Shown one piece after another: positions 27,195 through 39,876 of a DNA stretch of 64,000 bases (position 1 is the stretch's first letter; every line of letters begins with the position of its first letter). The stretch comes from Sphingomonadales bacterium. GTDB taxonomy: Bacteria > Pseudomonadota > Alphaproteobacteria > Sphingomonadales > Sphingomonadaceae. The translations under genes were made by a program, and so were the position numbers. A model generated the notes under the pieces. That model was not told the origin of the DNA and did not search any database. It worked only from the letters and a program-made list of their open reading frames with translations. The stretch spans positions 62,001 through 126,000 of the forward strand of contig JANYGX010000020.1 of the NCBI GenBank assembly GCA_025362295.1, in the 5' to 3' direction.

Positions 27195-28802
27195 ATGCTT
27201 AAAAAAATTCTTGTTTTAATGTTTTTAGCATATCCCACGTATGCAAAAGTTTTACCCGCAACACCATCTGATATTGCAAGCGTTATTGCAAATGCAAGCG
27301 GTGGGGATACGGTTGAGCTTGCAACTGGCCAGTATCAAAAAGTTATAATCAGTAATCGCAAATTCAATACACCTCTTATAATCAAAAATCGGGAAGGTGC
27401 CAAACCTGTTGTTTTGCAACTGGTGCTGAACAACGATGCGGGTATCACCATCGCTGGTTTAACCTTGGTTTCTCCAACGCATGAGCTCAAAGGCTATCCA
27501 AGTGCAAAATGCAAAGCCAATCCGCTTAATTTGCCCGATCACCCTTATGGCTTCAGTTGCCTGAATTCAAATTATACTGTTATTGCTGTAAACAATAGCG
27601 ATAGCGTTACTGTTAATAATTGCGACTTGAGCAGCGATGACGTCGATCCTATTACGCATCAAAATGGTGTTACCTTTACCGATGTGAAAAATTTAACTTT
27701 GACCAATAATAGATTTCATAATCTTTATAATGCCATTGTTGCTATCGAACGTATGTCGGATGTTGATATCCGAGCAGGAAATTTATCAAACAAAAATATT
27801 ATCGTTAAAGGTAATGAATTCTATGAGGTCAGTAATGATGATATGGATATTCGTGGGGTTGACACTGCACTGATCGACGGTAATTTTGACCATTTACAGG
27901 CCGGGCTTTCATCACTTTTGATTGAAAAAATGGCTAATCATTCTGATTTTTTGCAAATTATTGCAAACCCGGACCCTAAGGTGCCGAATGTTTTTATACC
28001 TGTTAGAAATATAACTATTACAAATAACATTGTTCTAAAAAGTATCGGTCATTACTGTAATAACATCAGTGTTACAGGTAACAAGACCGTCGGATACGAA
28101 TGCACTGCCGGGCGGCAATCCAATCTTCTTGCCAACGCAGGACGTTATGCAAATACAAGCCCGATTTTCCTGGAAAATTTTATAATCAAAAATAATTTAT
28201 ATTCTGGTGGTGATTACGATCAAATTGCTTTGGGTGGAATGAAAAATATCGTTGTGGAGAACAATACAGTAGCAATGCTTAACAGCAATGTTAAGCCATC
28301 CGTGGTTGGTGTGGCCAGTCCTGTAAATAACTCACAAAAACAACTTTTGGCGTCTAAAAATTCTCCAGTCTATGCTCGCTATTTGCCTATAGTTTCAAAT
28401 TCATTTCCAGCCGGGATTATATTCAGAAGAGTTGAAAATATAATTTACAGTAATAATATATCAGATGAGATCAAACCCCCCGTAGATTCTGTCGATGGTA
28501 GCCTCGCCAGTACGCCACTCGCTGCAAGCACAACATCGAAGACATCCACAAACAATATAAGTCTTGGTGAAAAATATCATAACGCGTTTTACGCTGATTA
28601 TAACAGTAATGCCATGTCAATGAGGAAGCTACATTTCAAAGATTGGCAGGATACGAAAATTATTCGAGGCGTCACGACTGTTGCACAAATTGTTGATGAT
28701 TTGTCGCCGCCTTTAAATGCCAGCGCAGCGCGCAAATTGGCAGGGTTCAAGCCAAATGAAGTTACGGAAAAGTGGAATGCGTATGTGGTCGATCCCAAAT
28801 AA
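27195..28802 (+). CDS. secreted right-handed parallel beta-helix protein
   Basis: A 535-residue protein from ATG 27195, with a signal peptide (MLKKILVLMFLAYPTYA). From about residue 30 to 420 it is full of short strands separated by N-rich turns (TVNNCDLSSDD, LTLTNNRFHN, IIVKGNEFYEV, ITITNNIVLK), a typical beta-helix of the pectate/alginate lyase type (PL6-like appearance). No family-specific catalytic set can be assigned confidently. Base composition is distinctly AT-richer than its neighbours and codon use differs, suggesting transfer. It stands alone between ubiG and the hopanoid genes. It is probably a polysaccharide lyase or surface protein. Confidence 0.75.
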   Translation: MLKKILVLMFLAYPTYAKVLPATPSDIASVIANASGGDTVELATGQYQKVIISNRKFNTPLIIKNREGAKPVVLQLVLNNDAGITIAGLTLVSPTHELKGYPSAKCKANPLNLPDHPYGFSCLNSNYTVIAVNNSDSVTVNNCDLSSDDVDPITHQNGVTFTDVKNLTLTNNRFHNLYNAIVAIERMSDVDIRAGNLSNKNIIVKGNEFYEVSNDDMDIRGVDTALIDGNFDHLQAGLSSLLIEKMANHSDFLQIIANPDPKVPNVFIPVRNITITNNIVLKSIGHYCNNISVTGNKTVGYECTAGRQSNLLANAGRYANTSPIFLENFIIKNNLYSGGDYDQIALGGMKNIVVENNTVAMLNSNVKPSVVGVASPVNNSQKQLLASKNSPVYARYLPIVSNSFPAGIIFRRVENIIYSNNISDEIKPPVDSVDGSLASTPLAASTTSKTSTNNISLGEKYHNAFYADYNSNAMSMRKLHFKDWQDTKIIRGVTTVAQIVDDLSPPLNASAARKLAGFKPNEVTEKWNAYVVDPK

Positions 28803-28908
28803 TAATCATGGATATATAGCATAACTGGTGAATGCTGCCCCGTACAATCTGAACAAGCATGTACCACCAGAAGTTTTTTTATTTACAGATGATAATTGTT
28901 TAAGGCTG

Positions 28909-28931
28909 TCATCCCAGCGAAGGTTGGGATC
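28909..28931. repeat. dispersed hairpin repeat between the beta-helix gene and hpnA
   Basis: TCATCCCAGCGAAGGTTGGGATCGA: ATCCCA (28911-28916) pairs with TGGGAT (28925-28930). It is a clear copy of the chromosome's intergenic AGCGAAGG family; related copies lie at 7036-7055, 17337-17366, 34974-34995 and 40362-40383. It lies between convergent genes. Confidence 0.6.
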
Positions 28932-28959
28932 GATAATTTCTGCTACACACTAATGAATT

Positions 28960-29952
28960 TCAGCTTTTCAGTGTATTGTCATGAAACCAGCGGTAGGCAT
29001 CTTGAAGCGCCTCTATCGCTGGACGGTGCGTGTAGCCCAAATACGTTTCTGCCTTGCGGCTGCTGAAGTACATTTTCTTTTTTGCCATGCGCACACTGTC
29101 AACTGTCACAAAAGGTTCCCAGTTTGGCAGCAGTCGCGCAGTAAATTCTGCGACATAAGCAATTGGCAACACAGCAGCAATTGGCAGCTGTATTTTAGGT
29201 GGCGTGCGATCAGCAAGTTTTGCAATCATTGCCAATATTTCCCCAAGCGTGTGATCATCACCGCCCAGAATATACCGCTCACCAACAATGCCCTTATCAT
29301 GCGCCAGAATATGGCCGCGCGCGCAATCATCCACATGAACAACGTTAAGGCCGGTGTCTACATAGGCAGGCATTCTGCCCGCAGCGGCCTCCACCACAAT
29401 TCGGCCTGTGGGTGTGGGTTTTATATCACGCGGACCAATGGGTGTTGATGGGTTTACAATAACGACAGGAGCATTTTCAGTTTTGATGAGCGCGTGGACG
29501 GCGGCTTCTGCCAGATATTTCGAGCGTTTGTAAACGCCAACCATATCATCAAGTGTTGATGGTGTGTTTTCATCTGACGGGGTCCCGTCTTTATGAATGC
29601 CAAGTGCGGCGACACTTGATGTGTAGACAATCCGGTTAACCCCGGCTGCAACGGCTGCGCGGATAAGCGCTTGAGTGCCGGCAACATTGACAGCATTCAT
29701 CGCCGCAGCATCGCGTACCCATAATCGATAGTCCGCCGCAACATGATAGACGCTTTGACAGCCAGCCACAGCACGTGCCAGGCTTGCCGCATCGGTAAGG
29801 TCTCCTTCAGCTACCTCCAGCTTGAGGCCAGCAATATTGCGCCGATCCGAGCCCTTGCGAGCAAGCACGCGCACATCCACGCCGTCGGCAAGAAGTTGCC
29901 GCACGACGCTGCTTCCAAGAAATCCCGTTGCTCCAGTCACTAGCGCTGTCAT
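28960..29952 (-). CDS. hpnA: hopanoid-associated sugar epimerase HpnA
   Basis: A 330-residue SDR-type NAD(P)-dependent enzyme. GATGFLGSSVVRQLL is the Rossmann motif and the YKRSKYLAE block carries the YxxxK catalytic pair. The sequence is of the HpnA type (hopanoid-associated epimerase), and it lies beside hpnK and hpnN, which supports the call. The start at 29952 (MTALVTG) is preferred to the 38-residue longer frame. It diverges from hpnK with 27 bases between start codons. A role in making the hopanoid side chain is inferred from known hpn clusters. Confidence 0.9.
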   Translation of the reverse strand: MTALVTGATGFLGSSVVRQLLADGVDVRVLARKGSDRRNIAGLKLEVAEGDLTDAASLARAVAGCQSVYHVAADYRLWVRDAAAMNAVNVAGTQALIRAAVAAGVNRIVYTSSVAALGIHKDGTPSDENTPSTLDDMVGVYKRSKYLAEAAVHALIKTENAPVVIVNPSTPIGPRDIKPTPTGRIVVEAAAGRMPAYVDTGLNVVHVDDCARGHILAHDKGIVGERYILGGDDHTLGEILAMIAKLADRTPPKIQLPIAAVLPIAYVAEFTARLLPNWEPFVTVDSVRMAKKKMYFSSRKAETYLGYTHRPAIEALQDAYRWFHDNTLKS

Positions 29953-29979
29953 AGCTTTATCGGTTAAGTGACCAGCATC

Positions 29980-30780
29980 ATGAATGCAACGCACCTTATT
30001 ATCACTGCCGATGATTTTGGCGCACATATAGCCATCAATGAGGCGGTTGAGGCCGCGCACCACCACGGCGTATTGTCAGCGGCCAGCCTGATGATGGGTG
30101 GTGAGGCCCTTGCCGATGCGGTTGCAAGGGCAAAGCGATCGCCAAAATTAAGGGTGGGTCTGCATTTGACACTCGTAGAGGGGCGACCGCTCACGGTGTG
30201 TCCTAAACTCATGCAACAAAACGGTCGGTTTACAGAAAACCTTGTAAAAGCAGGATTCATCTGGTTTTTTTCACCTTCAGCACGGCGTCAGCTGAAAGCT
30301 GAAATTACGGCGCAGTTTGAAGCGTTCCAAGCGACTGGCCTCAAGCTCGATCATGTCAACGCCCATAACCACATGCATATTCACCCGACTGTATTGGGTA
30401 TTATTATTGATATATCAAAGCGATATGGCGTGAAATGGGTGCGTTTGCCTTATGAACCGCAAACCATGGGCTGGCTCAAGCCCTTGATGTGGATGATGCG
30501 CTGGCGATTAAAACGCTCTGGCATCAAAACCAATGATATCATGCTTGGCTTGGCTGCCAGTGGCCATTTGAGTGAGATAACCATGCTGAAACTGCTTCAA
30601 TCAATGCCAAAAAGTGGCATAATTGAGTTATATTGTCATCCGGCAACGGTCAATTTACCTGATTATTTACCGGGTTATGAAGCTGTTGTTGAGTTTGCAG
30701 CGCTTCAATCTGACGTAATTGTGTCACACCTAAGCCATGAAACGATCAAACCGGTCGGTTTTTCAGATATTTTTGCCTGA
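29980..30780 (+). CDS. hpnK: hopanoid-associated deacetylase-like protein HpnK
   Basis: A 266-residue YdjC/ChbG-like carbohydrate deacetylase-type protein. LIITADDFGAHIAINEAV has the metal-binding Asp-Asp pair, and LDHVNAHNHMHIHPTV has the His cluster. HpnK proteins belong to hopanoid synthesis clusters and probably deacetylate an N-acetylglucosaminyl-type intermediate in the glycosylation path. An in-frame GTG at 29968 is an alternative start. It leads the run hpnK, dioxygenase, hpnN, tetR. hpnA diverges only 27 bases upstream. Confidence 0.9.
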   Translation: MNATHLIITADDFGAHIAINEAVEAAHHHGVLSAASLMMGGEALADAVARAKRSPKLRVGLHLTLVEGRPLTVCPKLMQQNGRFTENLVKAGFIWFFSPSARRQLKAEITAQFEAFQATGLKLDHVNAHNHMHIHPTVLGIIIDISKRYGVKWVRLPYEPQTMGWLKPLMWMMRWRLKRSGIKTNDIMLGLAASGHLSEITMLKLLQSMPKSGIIELYCHPATVNLPDYLPGYEAVVEFAALQSDVIVSHLSHETIKPVGFSDIFA

Positions 30781-30854
30781 CTTTAACAATTATGACGTTC
30801 TATAAGGCTTTTAAATCAATATGCCTATGGGCTTATGGAATCTGGTAATTTTTG

Positions 30855-31703
30855 ATGCAATCTGAAGTATTCTACTCAAATGATATCGCCGTGCCGCGTG
30901 ACGCGCTTCACAGTGGTAAGATGGCTGAAATATCGAATGACAGTAATTTGTGCGATCAGTTTCATGGTGACGGATATTTACTGTTTCGCGGAGCGTTGAA
31001 CCGTGATGCTGTACTCGACATGCGTGAAGCTTATCTCAATCTGTTTGATCAGTCATTTTGCATTGAAGGTGATTGTCGTCAGGGTCGGTATGCCGGTGCA
31101 GCACAACCAGCGCTGAACTATGGCGTAGAAGGGCACCCAGCGCATGCTTTTGTGCGTTCGCAGGTGTTTAAAGATTTTCTTGATCAGCCGACTTTAAAAA
31201 AGCTAGCCGAAAAATTATTGCGCTCAGATGTCAAGCGGGTGCCGCGCACACCGCTACGGCACTTCATCAAGGGTATGAAAATGGCCAGCCGAGCCCACTA
31301 CGACCGGACGTATATGAACGAGAGCGCCGATACCTGTGTCACCTTGTGGGTGCCGCTGGGCGATGCACCCGTTGCGGCTGGAGGCATCACCTATCTTGAA
31401 GGCTCGCACCTTGATATTAATATGGAGGCCACAATTCGTCAGGCTGGCCGCACCGATCGACCGAATGACAGTCGCCCTTTAACACATGATCTCAAGTGGC
31501 TGTCGGAGGCCACCGGTCGACGTTGGCTGCTGGCGGATTATAAGGCGGGCGATGTTGTCGCCCATGTGCCGGATATTGTTCATGCGTCAACCGACCCGAT
31601 GATAGATCTTATGCGCATTTCGACGGATGTACGGTTCGTGCGCTCCGACATCGAAATAGACTCACGCTGGCAGAATGACTGGTCTGCTGATGATCGGTAT
31701 TAA
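30855..31703 (+). CDS. phytanoyl-CoA dioxygenase (Fe(II)/2-oxoglutarate)
   Basis: A 282-residue PhyH-family dioxygenase. The metal triad is His148 and Asp150 (HYDRTYMN) with His243 (HVPDIVHAS); Arg254 or Arg260 (MRISTDVR) could bind 2-oxoglutarate. Such enzymes hydroxylate unactivated carbons of lipids or secondary metabolites. It lies between hpnK (74 bases) and hpnN (21 bases) on one strand, so a role in tailoring a hopanoid or its sugar is plausible but inferred. I know of no described hopanoid enzyme of this family. The start is not marked by a strong Shine-Dalgarno; an ATG at 30921 is possible. Confidence 0.85.
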   Translation: MQSEVFYSNDIAVPRDALHSGKMAEISNDSNLCDQFHGDGYLLFRGALNRDAVLDMREAYLNLFDQSFCIEGDCRQGRYAGAAQPALNYGVEGHPAHAFVRSQVFKDFLDQPTLKKLAEKLLRSDVKRVPRTPLRHFIKGMKMASRAHYDRTYMNESADTCVTLWVPLGDAPVAAGGITYLEGSHLDINMEATIRQAGRTDRPNDSRPLTHDLKWLSEATGRRWLLADYKAGDVVAHVPDIVHASTDPMIDLMRISTDVRFVRSDIEIDSRWQNDWSADDRY

Positions 31704-31724
31704 CGGCCGTCTGTTGCTTCCATT

Positions 31725-34379
31725 ATGATGGCCATACTTGCCAAGCTGTCTCGCCTGTGCGTTCGCCATGCCTGGAAAACTGTTTTTGCCGCCCTATTGC
31801 TGGCAGCCCTTAGTCTGTGGCTGGTTACACATAAACTTGAGATGAATACCAGCACATCCGCCTTGTTCAATCAAAATATGCCATTTTTAAAACAGGACGC
31901 GGCCTACAACAAAGCCTTTCCAGATGAGCAGGATGCTGTGTTGGTGGTTATTGATGCAAACTCAATAGCCAAAGCCACGCGCGCAGCCGATTTGCTGGCA
32001 CATGAACTGCAAAAGTCACCTCGCTTGTTTTTGGCAATCAGCCAGCCATCTGGTGGCGCATTTTTTCTGCGCAATGGTCTTTTGTATTTGTCTGAATCTG
32101 AGCTAGCGGACGTCTCGACGCAAATGGCGCAAGCACAGCCTTTGCTGGGGGCGCTTACGGCTGATCCGAGTTTGCGCGGCCTGTTTAATCTTACAGATAT
32201 CATCGTCACTGGCGTCAAGAATGGCGATGCCAACATCAGTCGCGCGGTGCCAATGCTCACCGGCACGGCTGGCAGCATTCAGGCTGCGGCTTCATTGCTT
32301 ACGGCAGCACACACGCAACACAGCATTGCAGACCCTTTTTTAAAACCCGTGGACTGGGCTTCGCTGTTTGCCTCAGCGGCACCTTCGGGCAACGCACCGC
32401 GTGCAATACTGCTCACACGCGTAAAGCTCGATAATAATGATTTGCAACCGGGGCGCGTTCCTGTTGCAACGATCAGGCGCGCGGCAAAACAGTTGAACCT
32501 TACCGCAGACAATGGCTACCATGTGCGCCTGTCTGGTGATGTGCCGCTCACTGATGAAGAGTTTGCAACCGTTGAACACGGCACCAGCCGATCAGGTATT
32601 ATTTCGATTGTACTGGTTATTGCACTTGTGTTCATGGCACTGGGGTCATGGCGTCTGGTGCTGATTACAATATTCACTTTATGTCTTGGTTTTATCATGG
32701 CCGGTGGTTGGGCGGCAGTGGCAGTTGGAGAGCTCAACCTTATCTCCATTGCCTTTGCTGTGATGTTTGTGGGTCTTGCTGTTGATTTTGGCATTCAGTT
32801 TTGCATGCGTTTGCGCGAAGAACGGTTTCGCACCGGCACGGCCGAGAAGGCATTGCAGTCAGCGATTACCATCACCGCAATGCCATTGTTGCTGGCTGGT
32901 GTTGCTACAGCTGTTGGCTTTTTTTCATTCTTGCCAACACATTATAAAGGCGTTGCAGATCTTGGCCTGATTGCCGGTGGCGGCATTTTTATTGCTTATC
33001 TGTTAACTGTTACCTTGCTGCCTGCGCTGGCTAAAATCATCAAGCCTGATTCTGAATTCAAACCAGCTGGGTATCAGTTTACCCAACCGTTTAATCACTG
33101 GCTGCTTGCAAAGCGTTCATGGGTGCTGGGTGCAACGCTGTTGATCACACTGGCCGCAGCACTGGCCTTGCCATTACTGCGGTTTGATTTTGATCCATTA
33201 AAGCTCAAGGATCCCAAAACAGAATCCATGCAAACTTTAAAGGATATGATGAACGACCCCTGGGCGACACCCTACACAGTCAATGTGCTGCGCCCGACAG
33301 CAGCAGCGGCAGAGGCCGAAGCCGCACGCCTTGCCAAATTGCCTACAGTGCGCGAGACGCTGACACTCAATAATTTTGTACCCGAAAACCAGGAGGGCAA
33401 GCACGCCATTCTGGATGATCTGGCGCTCACTATGGGCCCGGCTTTGGCGATGCCAAAATCAACCGGCACCGCAACAGGTGCCGACATGCGTTTAGCTGCA
33501 AAACTGACAATCACCCATCTCAACGAGGCCCTTAAAGTGAAGTCGCCAGCAGCCCCATTGCGCGTTGCCTTGGCATCCATGCGCGCTGCTTTGGAGGCCC
33601 TTGTGGCGGTGCCTGATGACGCCTCTATTGAAGTTATTTCCCATGCCTTAATGGTTGGTTTTTCCAGCGAGCACAAAGCACTGACCGACGCACTCAACCC
33701 TGAACACATCACAACACAAATTTTACCGGCGGATTTAAAACGTAGCTGGATTACGGCAGATGGTCGCCACCGCGTGCAAATTTATCCCAAAACAATGAGC
33801 GGCGATGCACGAGAAATGGCAGCGTTTGTAGAATCTGTTCGTGCTGTTGCCCCAGATGCGATTGGCCCACCTGTGGTGATTGCGCAAACCGGGCAGCTGG
33901 TGACACACGCTTTTATTATTGCGTCAACTCTGGCACTTGTTGCGATACTTGTTCTTTTACTGGTTATGCTTAAGGATATAGGCGATGTGCTGCGCACTAT
34001 GGCGCCGCTTTTGCTGGCGGGAATTTGGACACTCGGTTTGTCAGCAGCCATAGGTTTTCCCATTACGTTTGCCAATATTATCGGCTTGCCGTTATTGCTT
34101 GGCATTGGCGTCACCTACCCGATTTATCATGTGATCGCCTGGCGGGCAGGGGAGGGCGATTTGCTCCCCTCCCCAATGGCGCGTGGTGTATTTTATTCGG
34201 CTCTAACAGTTATGGCAGCGTTTGGCAGTTTGGCATTGTCGCAGCATCCAGGCACGGCTGGCATGGGAAAATTGCTAGCAATGGCGCTCACATTCGCCTT
34301 GATTGCCACCTTCGTGGTTCTGCCAGCCTTGCTTGGACCGGCTCCAGAGAAAGAAAAACAGCGTCATGGCACGACCTAA
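31725..34379 (+). CDS. hpnN: hopanoid-associated RND transporter HpnN
   Basis: An 884-residue RND-family protein with an N-terminal helix, a periplasmic loop, a bundle of helices at about 285-425, a second loop, and a C-terminal bundle at about 715-870. HpnN in Rhodopseudomonas moves hopanoids from the inner to the outer membrane. The gene order with hpnK and hpnA supports this. The start is ambiguous between two adjacent ATGs (31725 and 31728). It overlaps tetR by 14 bases. No membrane fusion or outer membrane partner is encoded here, which is typical for HpnN. Confidence 0.9.
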   Translation: MMAILAKLSRLCVRHAWKTVFAALLLAALSLWLVTHKLEMNTSTSALFNQNMPFLKQDAAYNKAFPDEQDAVLVVIDANSIAKATRAADLLAHELQKSPRLFLAISQPSGGAFFLRNGLLYLSESELADVSTQMAQAQPLLGALTADPSLRGLFNLTDIIVTGVKNGDANISRAVPMLTGTAGSIQAAASLLTAAHTQHSIADPFLKPVDWASLFASAAPSGNAPRAILLTRVKLDNNDLQPGRVPVATIRRAAKQLNLTADNGYHVRLSGDVPLTDEEFATVEHGTSRSGIISIVLVIALVFMALGSWRLVLITIFTLCLGFIMAGGWAAVAVGELNLISIAFAVMFVGLAVDFGIQFCMRLREERFRTGTAEKALQSAITITAMPLLLAGVATAVGFFSFLPTHYKGVADLGLIAGGGIFIAYLLTVTLLPALAKIIKPDSEFKPAGYQFTQPFNHWLLAKRSWVLGATLLITLAAALALPLLRFDFDPLKLKDPKTESMQTLKDMMNDPWATPYTVNVLRPTAAAAEAEAARLAKLPTVRETLTLNNFVPENQEGKHAILDDLALTMGPALAMPKSTGTATGADMRLAAKLTITHLNEALKVKSPAAPLRVALASMRAALEALVAVPDDASIEVISHALMVGFSSEHKALTDALNPEHITTQILPADLKRSWITADGRHRVQIYPKTMSGDAREMAAFVESVRAVAPDAIGPPVVIAQTGQLVTHAFIIASTLALVAILVLLLVMLKDIGDVLRTMAPLLLAGIWTLGLSAAIGFPITFANIIGLPLLLGIGVTYPIYHVIAWRAGEGDLLPSPMARGVFYSALTVMAAFGSLALSQHPGTAGMGKLLAMALTFALIATFVVLPALLGPAPEKEKQRHGTT

Positions 34380-34953
34380 AAATGTTGATGCGACACTGCG
34401 CACGGCACAGATGTATCATCAGCTGATAAAAACCTTTCGCGCCAAAGGTTACGAGGGCGCTGCCCTCAGCGATTTAAGTGCTGCAACAGGGCTCGCCAAG
34501 GCTAGCTTTTATCATCGGTTTCCCGGCGGCAAGCCAGAGCTTGGTAGGGCCACACTGGCAGAAGCCGGCAAGCGGTTTGCTGATACTGTTTTACGGCCAC
34601 TGCAATCAAAAGTGCCGGCTGATAAACGATGGAGCGCCATGCTTGATGGTGTCGCGCTGTTTTACGCTGATGGTGCTAATGCCTGCCTGATGAACAGTAT
34701 GACTATAGGTGATGGCGCGGCGCTGTTTGGCAAGGATATCCGGTTGACATTGAATGCTTGGGAAAAATTGATCAGTGCGGTGTTTGAGGAAAGTGGAACA
34801 GCGGCAATCGTCGCACGGCAGCAAGCTGAAGACGTTATCATTCGTATTGAGGGCGCATTGGTGGTGGCGCGCATGAAAGACAAACCCGAAGTGCTGGCGA
34901 TGACATTAGAAGCTTTGCGTCAATGGCTGATGCGGGACAAGGCAAGCGTGTGA
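34366..34953 (+). CDS. TetR/AcrR-family transcriptional regulator
   Basis: A 195-residue regulator, ATG at 34366, overlapping the end of hpnN by 14 bases. The N-terminal HTH reads IKTFRAKGYEGAALSDLSAA, then GLAKASFYHRFPGGK; the C-terminal helical ligand domain follows. Being the last gene of the hopanoid-linked run, it is a natural candidate for a repressor of hpnK-hpnN that senses a lipid, but no operator was found. It could also act elsewhere. The long in-frame extension back into hpnN is not a real start. Confidence 0.85.
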   Translation: MARPKNVDATLRTAQMYHQLIKTFRAKGYEGAALSDLSAATGLAKASFYHRFPGGKPELGRATLAEAGKRFADTVLRPLQSKVPADKRWSAMLDGVALFYADGANACLMNSMTIGDGAALFGKDIRLTLNAWEKLISAVFEESGTAAIVARQQAEDVIIRIEGALVVARMKDKPEVLAMTLEALRQWLMRDKASV

Positions 34954-34972
34954 AAGAATTTTTTTCACAATT

Positions 34973-35045
34973 ACGTCACCTTAGCGAAGGCTCATAAAAG
35001 TTATTTTCACCATCCGTCATTCCGGCTCAAAGCCAAAATGACGTC
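34973..35045. repeat. dispersed repeats between tetR and the aminotransferase gene
   Basis: GTCACCTTAGCGAAGGCTCAT (in about 34974-34995) is a copy of the intergenic AGCGAAGG family, and the CGTCATTCCGGC..GCCAAAATGACG hairpin (35012-35041) is related. These lie between convergent stop codons and may stop transcription from both sides. Confidence 0.5.
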
Positions 35046-35057
35046 AGAAATCATCTG

Positions 35058-38098
<3,041 letters not shown>

Positions 38099-38112
38099 CC
38101 TTTATTATTATT

Positions 38113-38128
38113 ACGATATTAATATCGT
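38113..38128. promoter_or_regulatory. 16-bp perfect palindrome upstream of the GGDEF-EAL gene
   Basis: ACGATATTAATATCGT is fully self-complementary and lies 15 bases before the ATG of the GGDEF-EAL gene. It could be an operator or a short AT-rich hairpin. No regulator binding such a site is recognised. The gap to the carbonic anhydrase stop (38190) is AT-rich with no gene. Confidence 0.5.
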
Positions 38129-38189
38129 TCAGGCCTTAAAATTTTCGTAAAGTTTCATGCTTTCGTGGTTAACAACTAATTGTTTATAA

Positions 38190-38834
38190 TCAGCTGTTTT
38201 GCACGTCTGTGAAATGTCCGGTTTCAGGGTTTCGTATTTTCAGTTGTCCATCGCTAATATCGAAGAAACCACCCTGCAGGGTAAGGGATTTATCGATAAT
38301 ACGCTGCTTCACAAATGGGAATGTTTCGAGGTTGGCTAGGCTTAACTCGACAGTCGCCTGCTCAAGTCTGGTTTGCATGTCGACCTCCGGGTCAGCACTG
38401 TGTGCAATCAACAGTTTGTCCCGTACAGGTTTAATCATGGATATCCACTGACCGATAAAGCTATACTCTCCACCCTGTTGGTCATAGGTTTTACCGAGGC
38501 AGGCCTGAACACCGCCACATCGGCCGTGGCCCATAACCAGAATATGCTCGACCTTGAGCATGGTGACAGCAAACTCGACAGCCGCACTGACCCCGTGCAG
38601 GCCACCATCGGGCGAGTAGGGCGGCACCAGGTTGGCAACATTGCGCAGCATGAATATCTGCCCGGGTTCAACATCAAAAATCAGGCTTGGGTCAACCCGG
38701 CTGTCCGAGCAGGCGATGATCATGATTTTGGGGGACTGCCCGTGCGCAAGCTGATCATAACGTTCGCGCTGCTTTGCGTATCCAAGGTGGCGGAATCGCC
38801 TGTAGCCATCAAGTAATGTTTGAAAATCAGCCAT
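38190..38834 (-). CDS. beta-class carbonic anhydrase
   Basis: A 214-residue zinc enzyme interconverting CO2 and bicarbonate. The zinc ligands Cys42 (ACSDSRVDP), His103 and Cys106 (GHGRCGG), and the catalytic Asp44-Arg46 pair are present. It supplies bicarbonate for carboxylases such as those of purine and fatty acid synthesis. It diverges from lipA across 118 bases. Confidence 0.95.
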   Translation of the reverse strand: MADFQTLLDGYRRFRHLGYAKQRERYDQLAHGQSPKIMIIACSDSRVDPSLIFDVEPGQIFMLRNVANLVPPYSPDGGLHGVSAAVEFAVTMLKVEHILVMGHGRCGGVQACLGKTYDQQGGEYSFIGQWISMIKPVRDKLLIAHSADPEVDMQTRLEQATVELSLANLETFPFVKQRIIDKSLTLQGGFFDISDGQLKIRNPETGHFTDVQNS

Positions 38835-38952
38835 TTATTTGGTTTCCTGCGTCAAAAATGCCGTAAACATTGGCACGTGGTGGGTTGGCGTTGCTCTGCC
38901 AAAGGTTTATGATAGCATCAGGAATAAACATCCAGCACAGATTGATCAGGCT

Positions 38953-39876
38953 ATGAATGCACCCGCGCACCCTATAATGCCCAGCTCGCGCAAGCCAGAC
39001 TGGATACGGGTCAAGGCCCCGACATCGCCAGCCTATCATGAAACACGCAAACTCATCCGCACGCTTGGCCTGAACACTGTGTGTGAAGAGGCGGCTTGCC
39101 CGAACATCGGCGAATGTTGGCAGCAAAAGCACGCGACTGTCATGATTCTTGGGGACACGTGCACGCGAGCCTGTGCGTTTTGCAATGTCAAAACCGGCAT
39201 GCCACAAGCGGTTGATGCGTTGGAGCCAGAGCGTGTGGCCGAAGCCTGTGCAGGGCTTGGACTCAAGCACATAGTCATCACCAGCGTTGACCGCGATGAT
39301 CTTGCGGACGGTGGGGCAGGGCAGTTTGTCAAGGTGATACAGGCGCTGCGAGCCCGCACGCCAGACACCACAATAGAAATTCTGACACCGGACTTTCGCA
39401 ATAAAATGGCCTATGCGGTCGATGCGATCGTTGCAGCGCGGCCAGACGTTTACAATCACAATCTCGAAACGGTGCCAAGGCTTTATCCAACCATACGGCC
39501 TGGTGCGCGCTACTATCACAGCTTACGTCTGCTCGAGCGGGTCAAAACCCTGGATGCCGGTATTTTCACAAAATCTGGCATGATGATGGGCCTGGGTGAG
39601 GCCCGGCTTGAGGTGCACCAGGTGATGGATGATATGCGCTCGGCGGATATCGATTTTCTCACACTTGGGCAATATCTACAGCCGACACCGCGTCATGCCA
39701 AAGTTATTGAATTTGTAACGCCTGAAGCCTTTAATGCCTATGGTAGCATGGCAAAAGCCAAAGGCTTTCTGCAAGTTGCCGCAAGCCCGCTCACGCGTTC
39801 CAGCTATCATGCTGGCGAAGATTTTGCCACAATGAAAGCGACCAGAGACGCCGCGCATCATCATGCCACGGCATAA
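38953..39876 (+). CDS. lipA: lipoyl synthase
   Basis: A 307-residue radical SAM enzyme inserting two sulfurs into octanoyl groups. The auxiliary cluster motif [12 protein letters not shown] (CX4CX5C) and the radical SAM motif CTRACAFC (CX3CX2C) are intact. The ATG at 38953 is chosen because the in-frame upstream sequence is not family-like. It overlaps the ratA/coq10 gene by 14 bases, the usual alphaproteobacterial neighbour, suggesting translational coupling. LipA supplies lipoate for the pyruvate and 2-oxoglutarate dehydrogenases. Confidence 0.96.
   Translation: MNAPAHPIMPSSRKPDWIRVKAPTSPAYHETRKLIRTLGLNTVCEEAACPNIGECWQQKHATVMILGDTCTRACAFCNVKTGMPQAVDALEPERVAEACAGLGLKHIVITSVDRDDLADGGAGQFVKVIQALRARTPDTTIEILTPDFRNKMAYAVDAIVAARPDVYNHNLETVPRLYPTIRPGARYYHSLRLLERVKTLDAGIFTKSGMMMGLGEARLEVHQVMDDMRSADIDFLTLGQYLQPTPRHAKVIEFVTPEAFNAYGSMAKAKGFLQVAASPLTRSSYHAGEDFATMKATRDAAHHHATA

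Noticed and set aside
38827-39519. 230-residue minus-strand frame over lipA
   Set aside because: Antisense to lipA with intact radical SAM motifs; no plausible protein features.
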